Origin: Bacteroidota bacterium
GTDB lineage: Bacteria > Bacteroidota > Bacteroidia > NS11-12g > UBA955
Direction: 5' to 3'
Assembly: GCA_023957335.1 (NCBI GenBank)
Contig: JAMLHC010000005.1
Span: 1 to 64,000, forward strand
Length of the DNA stretch: 64,000 nucleotides
Both the position numbers and the translations under genes were made by a program. The notes under the pieces are model-generated. The model was not told the DNA's origin. It made no database searches and saw only the letters and a list, made by a program, of their open reading frames with translations. This document shows positions 42,700 to 51,402 of the stretch, in pieces (the first letter of the stretch is position 1; every line of letters starts with the position of its first letter).

Positions 42700-43928
42700 C
42701 AGATAAATGCGTTCTCTCCGGTAATTTCCTTGCCTAAAATCAGAAGATGTACATCATGTGTACCTTCATAAGTAATAACACTTTCTAAGTTCATCATGTG
42801 TCGCATCATGGGATATTCTCCTGTTATTCCCATTGCACCATGAACTTGTCGTGCTTCTCTGGCAATGTTGAGTGCCATTTCTACATTATTGCGTTTTGCC
42901 ATAGATATTTGTGCAGAACTTGCTTTGCCTTCATTCATCAGTGTACCCAGGCGCCAAACCAATAACTGTGCTTTTGTAATTTCTGTAATCATTTCAGCCA
43001 GTTTCTTTTGCTGGAGTTGAAAACCTGCAATGGGTTTGCCAAACTGTTTTCTTTCTTGCGCATACCGCAAAGCAGAATCATAACAATCCATTGCAGCACC
43101 AATAACTCCCCAACTTATTCCATATCTTGCAGAGTCCAAGCAGGTTAATGGTCCTCGTAATCCTTGTACATTAGGTAGGAGATTTTCTTTAGGTACTTTT
43201 ACATTACTAAAAATTAATTCACCTGTGGCACTGGTTCGCAAACTCCACTTGTTGTGTGTTTCTGGTGTTGAGAAACCCTCCATACCTCTTTCTACGATTA
43301 ATCCTCTAATGATACCGATCTCGTCTTTTGCCCATACAACCGCTATGTCTGCAAAGGGTGCGTTGGAAATCCACATTTTTGCTCCGTTGAGCAAGTAGTG
43401 GTCGCCCATGTCTTTAATGTTTGTAACCATACCGCCTGGGTTAGAGCCATGGTCGGGCTCTGTTAATCCAAAGCAACCCATCAACTCGCCTTGAGCAAGC
43501 TTGGGCAGATATTTGTTTTTTTGCTGTTCAGAACCAAATTTAAAAATTGGGTACATTACCAATGAACCTTGTACAGAAGCGGTAGAACGTATACCTGAAT
43601 CGCAACGCTCAAGTTCTTGCATAATAATGCCGTAGGTGATATAATCCATCCCTCCACAGCCGTACTCTGCCGGCAGTTGAGGTCCAAATGCTCCAACTTC
43701 TGCTAAACCTTTGATGAGTTGATGTGGGAAAACTGCGGATTGAGCAGAGGATTCAATGACGGGTGAAACTTCTTTTTTTATCCAAGTTCTGACCGCATCT
43801 CTTATCAATAAATGTTCCTCTGTGAGTAGCGCATCTATATTATAGAAATCGTGAGCTTGAAAGCGGTCTTTACCTTGGTTTTGCTCCTTAATTTTCTCGA
43901 AATCAATAGGGTTTGTATTGGCTGCCAT
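42699..43928 (-). CDS. acyl-CoA dehydrogenase, glutaryl-CoA dehydrogenase-like
   Basis: This protein of about 409 residues has the FAD/substrate loops GCFGLTEPDHGSNPGGM and MWISNAPFADIAVVWA. The catalytic Glu of the glutaryl-CoA type is in ITYEGTHDVHLLILG (YEGTxD). Glutaryl-CoA dehydrogenase oxidises and decarboxylates glutaryl-CoA from lysine breakdown. I placed the start at ATG 43928 (MAANTNPIDFEKIK), since the longer frame to 44000 adds a Cys-rich tail unlike the family. Confidence 0.88.
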   Translation of the reverse strand: MAANTNPIDFEKIKEQNQGKDRFQAHDFYNIDALLTEEHLLIRDAVRTWIKKEVSPVIESSAQSAVFPHQLIKGLAEVGAFGPQLPAEYGCGGMDYITYGIIMQELERCDSGIRSTASVQGSLVMYPIFKFGSEQQKNKYLPKLAQGELMGCFGLTEPDHGSNPGGMVTNIKDMGDHYLLNGAKMWISNAPFADIAVVWAKDEIGIIRGLIVERGMEGFSTPETHNKWSLRTSATGELIFSNVKVPKENLLPNVQGLRGPLTCLDSARYGISWGVIGAAMDCYDSALRYAQERKQFGKPIAGFQLQQKKLAEMITEITKAQLLVWRLGTLMNEGKASSAQISMAKRNNVEMALNIAREARQVHGAMGITGEYPMMRHMMNLESVITYEGTHDVHLLILGKEITGENAFI

Positions 43929-44177
43929 AAGGCGCGAATTTAGAATAATTTTCGAATCCTTTGCAATTGCTCTCATGTTGAAAATAGGGCAAAGCTGCAA
44001 GCGAAATTCAATTTATAATCAGAAATGAAAGTTGTATTTTGCGCAGTTACCTTACTGTGGGTATTGAATTGTATCTATCGAACCGAAGCGGATGCATAAG
44101 CAAGTCATATCTAAATACACAAATTAGGTCTTTGTGGTCATGATTTACAAAGAGAAACCTATGTGCAAATCATGAGT

Positions 44178-45881
44178 TTATAGTTCTGCCCACACGAACT
44201 CAAAAAGTTGTTGAATATATCTTTCGGAACATCCGAACTCAACACCTGCAAGAGCATAAATTTCTGGAATGGGCTTGGTGTATCCTGCTTTGAGCGCTGT
44301 TTTGTAGTCTTCTATTCCTTTATTTTTTTCAGCTTTATAGTTTTTCCATACACCTATGGCACCTAATTGGGCAAAACCATACTCAATATAATAAAACGGA
44401 ATTTCGAATATATGCAGTTGGGCGTGCCATGTGAATTTTTTGAATTTTTCAACTCCTGTATAATCAATCAAGCCGGTTTCAAATCGATCTGAAATTTTAT
44501 TCCATGCAGCCATTCTTTCTTCTTTGCTGTGCATAGGGTTTTCATATATCCAATGTTGAAAAGCATCAACGGTTGCAATCCAAGGAAGTGTGAAAATAAT
44601 GCCTTCTAATTGTTCTCGCATAGCCCGTTTGTGGTCATCAGCATTGGGATAGAACTCATCCCAAACCTCCATGCTAAGCAGTTCCATGCTCATCGAAGCA
44701 AGCTCTGCCACTTCTGATGGAGTTTCTTTGAACCCTTCTAAGCTTAAGTCTCTTGTCAGAAATGAATGAATGGCATGTCCGCCTTCGTGTACCATTGTTT
44801 CTACATCGCGATGAAGGGATGCCGCGTTCATGAAAATAAATGGAACACCTGTTTCTGCTAATGGATAGTTATATCCTCCGGGTGCTTTGCCCTTTCTGCT
44901 TTCCAAATCCAGATGTTTCATGGCTTTCATAGTGGAAATGCAGTCAGAGAAAAATGGATCTATGCGATTAAATCCCGCAATCGTTTTATTCAATAAATCT
45001 TCTCCATCATCAAAAGGGTGCAGTTTGGGTTTGTTGTCGGCATCTACAGAGGTGTCCCAAGGTTTTAGGACAGCAAGCCCCAACTTTTCTTTGCGTTGTT
45101 TATGTAATTTCTTTTTGAGTGGTACTACTACCTTCTCTATCGCATGGTGAAAATCAAAACAATCTTTAACAGTATAGTCAAAACGATTGAGTTCCTTGAA
45201 TTTATAATCTCTGTAATTCTTAAAACCCGCATTTAATGCAACTTGATGTCTAAGTGAAATCATTTCTGAGAAAATATCATCCAGTTTCTCGTGTTTGCTG
45301 TATCTTTCCTCTTGAATGGCTGTGTAAACTTTTTCGCGAACATCACGGTTATTGTCTTTCAAAAAAGCAGCCGCTTGTTGCAGAGTCATTTTTTTACCTT
45401 CCCATTCAACTTCCATTTGTCCATTGATGGCACTGTATTCCTGTGCCAGAGTTTGAATTTTGGTGTTGAGTGCAATATTCTCTTCTCGATAAAGTTCAAT
45501 GGCAGTTTTTATCTGTCTGAAATACAGCATATAAGCCTTGTCAGACTGTTCTAATTCTTGTAAATAGGGAGATTCTGCTAATTTTTTATTCAATTTATCT
45601 TCAAAAGGTGCAAGATGCGGTTGTATGTTTGTTACAAATTCAAGATAAGATTCCTCGAAAGTTTTATTAGCAGTATCACAAGTCATGTGAATATACCTCC
45701 AAGCCAGGTCTTCACTTACGGCACTTTGTAATTCGCTGACTTTTTTAAGCCATGATTCAAATTCAGCTTTGGTGTGAAAGTCTTCGGATAATAGTTTTTG
45801 ATAATGAGGTTGTAGCCCTTCCCAATTTTCGATTTTATAATCTGTGGGGAGGAAAATGCGCGGGTGCTTTCTTAAATTCAT
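44178..45881 (-). CDS. M3-family oligoendopeptidase (PepF-like)
   Basis: This 567-residue zinc metallopeptidase has HEGGHAIHSFL near residue 363 (HExxH) with the third ligand in the downstream ETPSEVAELASMSMELLSME. The helical N-terminal part matches the M3B oligoendopeptidase F group. It degrades oligopeptides of roughly 5-20 residues in the cytoplasm; no signal peptide is visible. The DUF5606 gene lies 12 bases upstream on the same strand. Confidence 0.93.
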   Translation of the reverse strand: MNLRKHPRIFLPTDYKIENWEGLQPHYQKLLSEDFHTKAEFESWLKKVSELQSAVSEDLAWRYIHMTCDTANKTFEESYLEFVTNIQPHLAPFEDKLNKKLAESPYLQELEQSDKAYMLYFRQIKTAIELYREENIALNTKIQTLAQEYSAINGQMEVEWEGKKMTLQQAAAFLKDNNRDVREKVYTAIQEERYSKHEKLDDIFSEMISLRHQVALNAGFKNYRDYKFKELNRFDYTVKDCFDFHHAIEKVVVPLKKKLHKQRKEKLGLAVLKPWDTSVDADNKPKLHPFDDGEDLLNKTIAGFNRIDPFFSDCISTMKAMKHLDLESRKGKAPGGYNYPLAETGVPFIFMNAASLHRDVETMVHEGGHAIHSFLTRDLSLEGFKETPSEVAELASMSMELLSMEVWDEFYPNADDHKRAMREQLEGIIFTLPWIATVDAFQHWIYENPMHSKEERMAAWNKISDRFETGLIDYTGVEKFKKFTWHAQLHIFEIPFYYIEYGFAQLGAIGVWKNYKAEKNKGIEDYKTALKAGYTKPIPEIYALAGVEFGCSERYIQQLFEFVWAEL

Positions 45882-45893
45882 GAATGAACCTTG

Positions 45894-46457
45894 TTACTGC
45901 GCTTTTCTTGGGGTTGAAATTGATTTGGCAGCCTTGCTTTTTGTATTGGCTTTAGGAGCTGCTTGTTTTATCTGAGCTTTGGGCGCTTTTTTTGTATCTT
46001 TTTTTGTTTCTTTTTTCTCGCTTGTTGCAGTGTTAGCGTCTTCTGCTTTTTCTTCATCTTTGTTAGCCAATTTTTCGAAGTCAAGTTGACTTTTAAGAAT
46101 ATTCCACCAGCCCACAAGTTTTTTCATGTCAGATACATAAACGCGTTCTTTGTCATATTTTGGCACAATTGCTTCCAAAAAGGCTTTAAGGATATTGTCG
46201 TCTGATTTTTTGTCAGGGATACTCAAGCCGGCTGCGGTCTGCTTCTTTATTTCAAGCAATACCTCAGAAAGGCGGACTTCTTCTGTTTCAGTAAAAATAG
46301 CGACATCACTTAAAACAGATATTTTTTGAGTAGGAGAGGTGGCAATTTTTTTAGCGGAACCGTCTAATGATTCTACAATAAGTCCATTTTTTCGCTGACC
46401 AATAACTTTGTAAAGTCCGGGTGCACCAGCAATAGCTACAACATCTTTTAATTCCAT
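45894..46457 (-). CDS. DUF5606 protein (Bacteroidota-specific)
   Basis: This 187-residue protein starts MELKDVVAIAGAPGLYKVIG, the conserved DUF5606 opening, continuing VLSDVAIFTETEEVRLSEVL. The last 55 residues are Lys/Ala/Glu-rich and low complexity (EDANTATSEKKETKKDTKKA), suggesting a disordered or nucleic-acid-binding tail. Its function is unknown. It has its own TATTTTTG promoter element and precedes the peptidase gene. Confidence 0.85.
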   Translation of the reverse strand: MELKDVVAIAGAPGLYKVIGQRKNGLIVESLDGSAKKIATSPTQKISVLSDVAIFTETEEVRLSEVLLEIKKQTAAGLSIPDKKSDDNILKAFLEAIVPKYDKERVYVSDMKKLVGWWNILKSQLDFEKLANKDEEKAEDANTATSEKKETKKDTKKAPKAQIKQAAPKANTKSKAAKSISTPRKAQ

Positions 46458-46480
46458 GTTTTTATAATCTTTTGAGTGTT

Positions 46481-46488
46481 CAAAAATA
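46481..46488 (-). promoter_or_regulatory. -7 element of the DUF5606 gene
   Basis: TATTTTTG on the minus strand matches TAnnTTTG, 23 bases before the ATG at 46457. Confidence 0.55.
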
Positions 46489-46644
46489 GGTTATTTGTAT
46501 AGAATGAAAAACTGTATCAATTGAACTTATTAACGAAATACCAATTATTGGCACTATGTCAGCAAAAGTTCAATTTTGGCAGCAATATCTTTTTGGCAAT
46601 TAATTTGGTGTTAATTTGCCAACATCAAAATACAATAAAATATT

Positions 46645-46962
46645 ATGGCATTAACATTTAATGATTCAAACTTTCAAAATGAAGTTCTAAATTCAGACAA
46701 ACCCGTATTAGTAGATTTTTGGGCAGAGTGGTGTGGACCATGTCGCATGATTGCACCTGTTGTTGAAGAATTATCTTCAGAATATTCAGGCAAAGCAGTA
46801 ATTGGTAAATTAAACGTGGACGAGAACCCCGGTATTGCCGGTCAGTTTGGTATAAGAAGTATTCCTACACTTTTGGTTTTCAAAGGTGGTCAGGTTGTTG
46901 ATAAACTTGTAGGTGCTCTGCCTAAAAGTCATATCGCTGCCAAAATTGACGCACATCTGTAA
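46645..46962 (+). CDS. trxA: thioredoxin
   Basis: This 105-residue protein has the active site FWAEWCGPCRM (Cys30, Cys33), the cis-proline loop SIPTLLVFKGG and normal length. It reduces protein disulfides in the cytoplasm. The DUF58 gene follows after 14 bases. Confidence 0.97.
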   Translation: MALTFNDSNFQNEVLNSDKPVLVDFWAEWCGPCRMIAPVVEELSSEYSGKAVIGKLNVDENPGIAGQFGIRSIPTLLVFKGGQVVDKLVGALPKSHIAAKIDAHL

Positions 46963-46976
46963 GCCTATTTTTTTAT

Positions 46977-47882
46977 ATGCTTAGGGAAACTGCACACAGA
47001 TTTTCCTCGCTTGATTTTTTTGCTCGTGAAACAGTAGAGGGGTTTATTACGGGGATGCACAAGAGTCCATTTCATGGATTTAGTGTAGAGTTTGCTGAGC
47101 ATAGAGCATACAATCAGGGAGATAGTATTCGTAATATTGACTGGAAATTATTTGCACGTACCGATAATTTGTTTGTCAAACGATTTGAAGAGGAGACTAA
47201 TTTGCGTTCGCATTTAATTCTTGACACCTCCGCTTCTATGCATTATCCCTCTGGTCTAAACAATAAATTAGAGTTTGCGCTTAAATCAGCTGCTGTGCTG
47301 AGTTATTTACTTAAAAAACAAAGAGATGCTTTTGGTTTAACGTGCTTTTCCGACAAAATAAACTATCAGAGTGCGATCAGATCTTCCACAGGACATTATC
47401 AGGAAGTCATTACACGTCTTGAAGGGGAACGCAATATTGCCAGCCAATCAACGCAAACCGATATTGTTTCAATGTTGCACTTAATAGCGGAAAAAATTCA
47501 CAGAAGAAGTCTGGTAATTCTTTTTTCAGATTTATTTGATTCTGCCATTTTTGAAGATGCACATGCATTATTTGACGCTTTCAATCATCTTAAATTCAAA
47601 AAGCACGAAGTGATTGTTTTTCATATTGTTTCCGGTAAAGAAGAAATACAATTTAGTTTTCCTTCCGGTCCGCACAAGTTTGTTGATAAGGAAACTGGCG
47701 AAGAACTCAAAATAAATACAGATGAGGTAAGAGACGATTATATCAGCCGTATTAAATCATTTAATCAGGTTGTGAAAACAAAATCCTTGCAATATGGTAT
47801 TGATTATATTGAAGCTGATATAGATAAGGGGTTTGAACAGATATTGTTGCCTTTTTTACTCAAACGGCAGAAACTAAATTAA
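46977..47882 (+). CDS. DUF58 protein with VWA-like fold
   Basis: This 301-residue protein has the DUF58 block HKSPFHGFSVEFAEHRAYNQ, GDSIRNIDWKLFARTDNLFV and the metal-site motif LILDTSASMHY, then VILFSDLFDS as a second strand. DUF58 proteins commonly sit beside MoxR ATPases and BatA/BatB proteins and may help assemble membrane complexes; no MoxR gene is in the window. It ends just before a strong bidirectional terminator. Confidence 0.9.
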   Translation: MLRETAHRFSSLDFFARETVEGFITGMHKSPFHGFSVEFAEHRAYNQGDSIRNIDWKLFARTDNLFVKRFEEETNLRSHLILDTSASMHYPSGLNNKLEFALKSAAVLSYLLKKQRDAFGLTCFSDKINYQSAIRSSTGHYQEVITRLEGERNIASQSTQTDIVSMLHLIAEKIHRRSLVILFSDLFDSAIFEDAHALFDAFNHLKFKKHEVIVFHIVSGKEEIQFSFPSGPHKFVDKETGEELKINTDEVRDDYISRIKSFNQVVKTKSLQYGIDYIEADIDKGFEQILLPFLLKRQKLN

Positions 47883-47900
47883 CCATACCCGTGTTAACAA

Positions 47901-47936
47901 AAAAGCCGTCCTGAAGACTCAGGACGGCTTTTTTTA
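47901..47936. terminator. strong bidirectional terminator
   Basis: AAAAGCCGTCCTGA (47901-47914) and TCAGGACGGCTTTT (47919-47932) form a 14-bp stem around agac. It ends the DUF58 transcript on the plus strand and rpsA on the minus strand. Confidence 0.95.
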
Positions 47937-47955
47937 TATTGAATATTACTTGGGA

Positions 47956-50106
47956 TTATCCGATAAGAGCTTTAGCCTCTTCAATCCATTTTTCCCAGTT
48001 AGACCAGCTTGTGATATTGTCTTTTTCTTCAATCTTGTTTACATCGGCTTCTGTCAATGCAGCAAGCTTTGCATAAGAATCAATACCGGCAGCAACTAAT
48101 CTTTTCTCGAAAGCAGGTCCCACTCCGCTCAGTTGTTTTAAGTCATCTGCTTTTGCCTTTTTAGCTTTAGCAGGTGCTTTAGCAGCTGTGGTTTCAGTTT
48201 CTTCAACTTTGGCTTTCACTGTTTTAGCAGACTTATTCTCTTCCTTCTTCTCAGTTTTGCTAAACAATGCTTTTAAGTCGTCAAAGTCTCCAAGTTCACC
48301 CAAAGTGGTTCTTTCGTTGGCTTGATTAATTTGTTTTACAGTCTTAGATGTGTTCTTAGCTTGTTTCTCCTTCTTTTTGTTCTCTACCTCTTTCTTCTCT
48401 TCTTCCTGAACTTTCCAAATTACTGTATGAGAAAGAATAATCGTCTTAGCATCTTTATTAAACTCAATAACTTCTGCTTCAATGGTTTGTTCTTCCTTCA
48501 CGGGGGTATTATCTTGGGTAGCTAAATGGCGTTTAGGAATAAAGCCTTCAATTCCATAAGACAACTGAACTGTAGCACCTTTGTCATTTAGGTCAACAAT
48601 GGTTGCCTCATGACGTGTTCCTACAACGAAAATTGATTCAAAAGCATCCCATGGATTTTCTTCTAATTGTTTGTGTCCAAGCGAAAGTCTTCTGTTTTCA
48701 GCATCAATTTCCAGAACTATCACATCTAATTTTTCGTCCTTCTTAATAAACTCCGCGGGGTGTTTGATTTTCTTTGTCCAAGAAAGATCGGACACGTGAA
48801 CCAATCCGTCAACACCTTCCTCAAGTTCCACAAACAATCCGTAACTTGTTAAATTCTTAACAATGCCTTTATGTTTGCTTCCAATAGGATATTTCTGTTG
48901 GATTGTTTGCCAAGGGTCGGGAGTTAATTGTTTGATACCTAAAGAAATTTTTCTTTCTTCTTTTTCAAATGTTAATACAACAGCCTCGATTTCATCTCCA
49001 ACTTTAAGGAAATCAGAAGGGTTTCTCAAGTGTTGTGACCAACTCATTTCTGAAACGTGGATAAGTCCTTCTACACCGGGCTTAATCTCAAGGAATGCAC
49101 CATAGTCAGCCACAGTAACAATTTTGCCCGTAACTTTTGAACCCACTTTGATGCTGTCATCTAAAGAATCCCAAGGATGTTCGCTAAGTTGCTTCATACC
49201 AAGAGAGATTCTCTTTTTCTCGTCATCAAAGTCAAGAACTACTACGTTTACTTTTTGGTCTAAATGCAAAACTTCTTCCGGGTGATTGATTCTTCCCCAA
49301 GAAATATCGGTAATGTGAAGCAAACCGTCAACTCCTCCAAGGTCAATAAATACACCAAAAGAAGTCATGTTTTTAACAACTCCTTCCAATACCTGACCTT
49401 TTTCCAGACTTGATAATATTTCAAATTTTTGAGCTTCAATATCGTCTTCAATCAGTGCCTTATGTGAAATTACAACATTTCTAAAAATTTCATTTACTTT
49501 CACAACTTTGAATTCCATTTCTTTTCCTACAAACTGGTCGTAGTCACGAATGGGTTTTGTGTCAATTTGTGAACCGGGTAAGAATGCATCAATTCCCATT
49601 ACATCCACCACAAGTCCACCTTTGGTTCTGGATGTAACAAGCCCTTTAAGAACTTGATCTGCTTCCATAGCTTTGCAGATTTCAATCCAAGAATTTTCTT
49701 GGAGCGCACGCTTTCTTGAAAGGATAAGCTGACCGCTTGCGTCTTCTGTTTGTTCAACATAGACTTTTACTTTGTCGCCAATTTTAAGTTCAGGCATGTC
49801 TCTGAATTCATTTTTTGAAACAATACCGTCTGATTTAAAACCTACATCTAAAACAACCTCTTTGTCGGTGATTGATACCACTTTTCCTTCAATAATTTCT
49901 TTTGGTGTAAGCGTTACAATACTCTTAGTGTAGAGTTGTTCCATTGATTCATGTTCGGATTTTGAATAGTTTCCGAAACCGGCTCTGTCCATTGTCCAAT
50001 CAAATTCATCCGGATTGTGCACTTTCTGTGTCAATTCGGGTTGAGTCTTAGCAGCTTTTGTGCTTTTTGATGACTCTTCTGCGTTTAAATTTTTTTCTAC
50101 TGTCAA
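47956..50106 (-). CDS. rpsA: 30S ribosomal protein S1 with C-terminal helix-hairpin-helix extension
   Basis: This 716-residue protein has six S1 OB-folds (for example GVVKNMTSFGVFIDLGGVDG and KIVTVADYGAFLEIKPGVEG). A Lys/Glu-rich linker follows (about 570-650), then a C-terminal segment (652-716) with DDLKQLSGVGPAFEKRLVAA, a helix-hairpin-helix-like GVG motif. S1 binds mRNA on the 30S subunit. The start is TTG at 50106: no ATG fits, and AAGGAGG lies 9 bases before it. A TAATTTTG promoter element 26 bases upstream leaves a leader of about 20-25 bases. Confidence 0.95.
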   Translation of the reverse strand: MTVEKNLNAEESSKSTKAAKTQPELTQKVHNPDEFDWTMDRAGFGNYSKSEHESMEQLYTKSIVTLTPKEIIEGKVVSITDKEVVLDVGFKSDGIVSKNEFRDMPELKIGDKVKVYVEQTEDASGQLILSRKRALQENSWIEICKAMEADQVLKGLVTSRTKGGLVVDVMGIDAFLPGSQIDTKPIRDYDQFVGKEMEFKVVKVNEIFRNVVISHKALIEDDIEAQKFEILSSLEKGQVLEGVVKNMTSFGVFIDLGGVDGLLHITDISWGRINHPEEVLHLDQKVNVVVLDFDDEKKRISLGMKQLSEHPWDSLDDSIKVGSKVTGKIVTVADYGAFLEIKPGVEGLIHVSEMSWSQHLRNPSDFLKVGDEIEAVVLTFEKEERKISLGIKQLTPDPWQTIQQKYPIGSKHKGIVKNLTSYGLFVELEEGVDGLVHVSDLSWTKKIKHPAEFIKKDEKLDVIVLEIDAENRRLSLGHKQLEENPWDAFESIFVVGTRHEATIVDLNDKGATVQLSYGIEGFIPKRHLATQDNTPVKEEQTIEAEVIEFNKDAKTIILSHTVIWKVQEEEKKEVENKKKEKQAKNTSKTVKQINQANERTTLGELGDFDDLKALFSKTEKKEENKSAKTVKAKVEETETTAAKAPAKAKKAKADDLKQLSGVGPAFEKRLVAAGIDSYAKLAALTEADVNKIEEKDNITSWSNWEKWIEEAKALIG

Positions 50107-50115
50107 ATTATAGTT

Positions 50116-50122
50116 CCTCCTT
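50116..50122 (-). promoter_or_regulatory. strong Shine-Dalgarno of rpsA
   Basis: AAGGAGG on the minus strand lies 9 bases before the TTG start. Most genes in this window lack any such sequence, so it decides the start and suggests special translation control. Confidence 0.8.
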
Positions 50123-50132
50123 TTGGGGGCGG

Positions 50133-50140
50133 CAAAATTA
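50133..50140 (-). promoter_or_regulatory. -7 element of rpsA
   Basis: TAATTTTG on the minus strand matches TAnnTTTG. Transcription would begin near 50127, just before the Shine-Dalgarno. Confidence 0.6.
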
Positions 50141-50266
50141 GTGTTTTAGTAATTAAAAACAAATAGAGAAATTCTTTTTAATATCTTTGTTTTTCAACTT
50201 TTTGATATAGCGTTAAACTGTGTAAGAATTGACGGCATTATTCGCTTCGTGTTGAAATATTGTGAC

Positions 50267-50296
50267 TTTGATACTTTTTAAATATTCCTATATTTG
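50267..50296 (+). promoter_or_regulatory. complete promoter of a small lipoprotein gene
   Basis: TTTG (50267-50270) and TATATTTG (50289-50296) are 18 bases apart, a full match to TTTG-N19-TAnnTTTG. The TTG start lies 7 bases further on. Confidence 0.65.
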
Positions 50297-50303
50297 CCCC
50301 GTT

Positions 50304-50573
50304 TTGAAAAAGGTTTTTTATCTTTACTATGGTTTTATTTTTTGTTTTGCCCTAGTAGGCTTAAGTTCTTGTCAATCTGCAGCAAGTTGTGGCAATGAAG
50401 TTGTTGTGGTCAAAGCTCCAAATAGTGGTAGAGGCAATACTACAAGTTGTGGGAATCAAGTGCACAAGGCAAGAAAGAAAAACCGATTAAACAAAAAAGA
50501 CAGAGGGTTATTTGGAAAAGAAGGAAATCCTTATAGTTCCAGAAAAATCAGAGGAACGGGGGGGAAGTTTTAA
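50304..50573 (+). CDS. small basic lipoprotein
   Basis: This 89-residue protein reads from TTG 50304: MKKVFYLYYGFIFCFALVGL then SSC, a lipoprotein signal with Cys23. The mature part is short, with two Cys (SCGNEV, SCGNQV) and a very basic tail (KARKKNRLNKKDRGLFGKEG). I recognise no family. The longer GTG frame at 50262 lies across a full promoter, so I reject it. It converges with the next gene with a 4-base overlap. Confidence 0.65.
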   Translation: MKKVFYLYYGFIFCFALVGLSSCQSAASCGNEVVVVKAPNSGRGNTTSCGNQVHKARKKNRLNKKDRGLFGKEGNPYSSRKIRGTGGKF

Positions 50574-51400
50574 TACATACTCTTAAAATATTCTTTTCTG
50601 CCTAAGGTCAGTTTGATATAGCGATCACAGTTGTCATTTCCAAAAGCATTGTAATCAACAAACCATTCTTCTGTACCGAATTGAAGTTTTTGTTGTCCTT
50701 CTTTGAACATACCGGAGCAGGACTTTGAATAGGAGTAGATAAGTGGTTTTGTTATTTCAGAATGAAACTCGGATTGCAATGTCCCTTCTGCATTTCCTGT
50801 CAATATCAATGTGTTTCCCCATAAATTGTTTGTTGTATCGCTTTCAAAGACTATGCTGCCTTTAAAATTCATATTGCCTTGATGAGTCTCACTCTTATAT
50901 TGCATTTGAGAGAAGTTGATTAGCCATTCCTTTGCCAGCAATCTTTTAAATTGAACTGAGCCCGACAGATGTCTCATTGACTGATGGTTGTATCCGGAAA
51001 GAAAATCAACAGAGTCCAATGTGCTGATAGTGCCCTCTAAAGTATTGCTGCTTATGGGGTTGTCTGCAATTAAATGTAATGCTCCATTGCGTAGTTTCTT
51101 ATCCCAACCGTAAAGATACTTTTCACTGAATGGGTTGTAATATTGGAAGTAAAGTATTGCCTCTATTCCGTTTCCGTCAGAAAAGAGCGAGTCAATCCAT
51201 ACGATTTGTAAACTCTCGGCAAAAGCACTTGTCTGAGTAATAGAATCAATATTTGAAATTACATCGTAAGCAATGGTAAATAAGCTTACTGCATGATCTT
51301 GAAATTCAATTACCTCAACAGCTTTGTCCATTGTGCTCTCGTCACTTTTTTTACAAGCCATGAATAGAACAAGAAATGCAAGTAGTATGAGATGTTTCAT
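50570..51400 (-). CDS. lipoprotein of unknown function
   Basis: This 276-residue protein has a lipobox at LVLFMAC (Cys16, MKHLILLAFLVLFMAC) followed by a Lys/Ser linker. The mature part is beta-rich (FKGSIVFESDTTNNLWGNTL). No motif is recognised. It follows the aminotransferase gene by 2 bases, probably in one transcript. Confidence 0.75.
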   Translation of the reverse strand: MKHLILLAFLVLFMACKKSDESTMDKAVEVIEFQDHAVSLFTIAYDVISNIDSITQTSAFAESLQIVWIDSLFSDGNGIEAILYFQYYNPFSEKYLYGWDKKLRNGALHLIADNPISSNTLEGTISTLDSVDFLSGYNHQSMRHLSGSVQFKRLLAKEWLINFSQMQYKSETHQGNMNFKGSIVFESDTTNNLWGNTLILTGNAEGTLQSEFHSEITKPLIYSYSKSCSGMFKEGQQKLQFGTEEWFVDYNAFGNDNCDRYIKLTLGRKEYFKSMY

Positions 51401-51402
51401 TT

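Noticed and set aside
44025..44099. 24-codon plus-strand ORF with a signal-like sequence (MKVVFCAVTLLWVLNCIYRT)
   Set aside because: It is too short, with no promoter or ribosome-binding evidence and no neighbour to support it. I see nothing else in the 43929-44177 gap.
50107..50303. Possible riboswitch or structured leader before rpsA
   Set aside because: The promoter element leaves only about 20-25 bases of leader, too short for a riboswitch.
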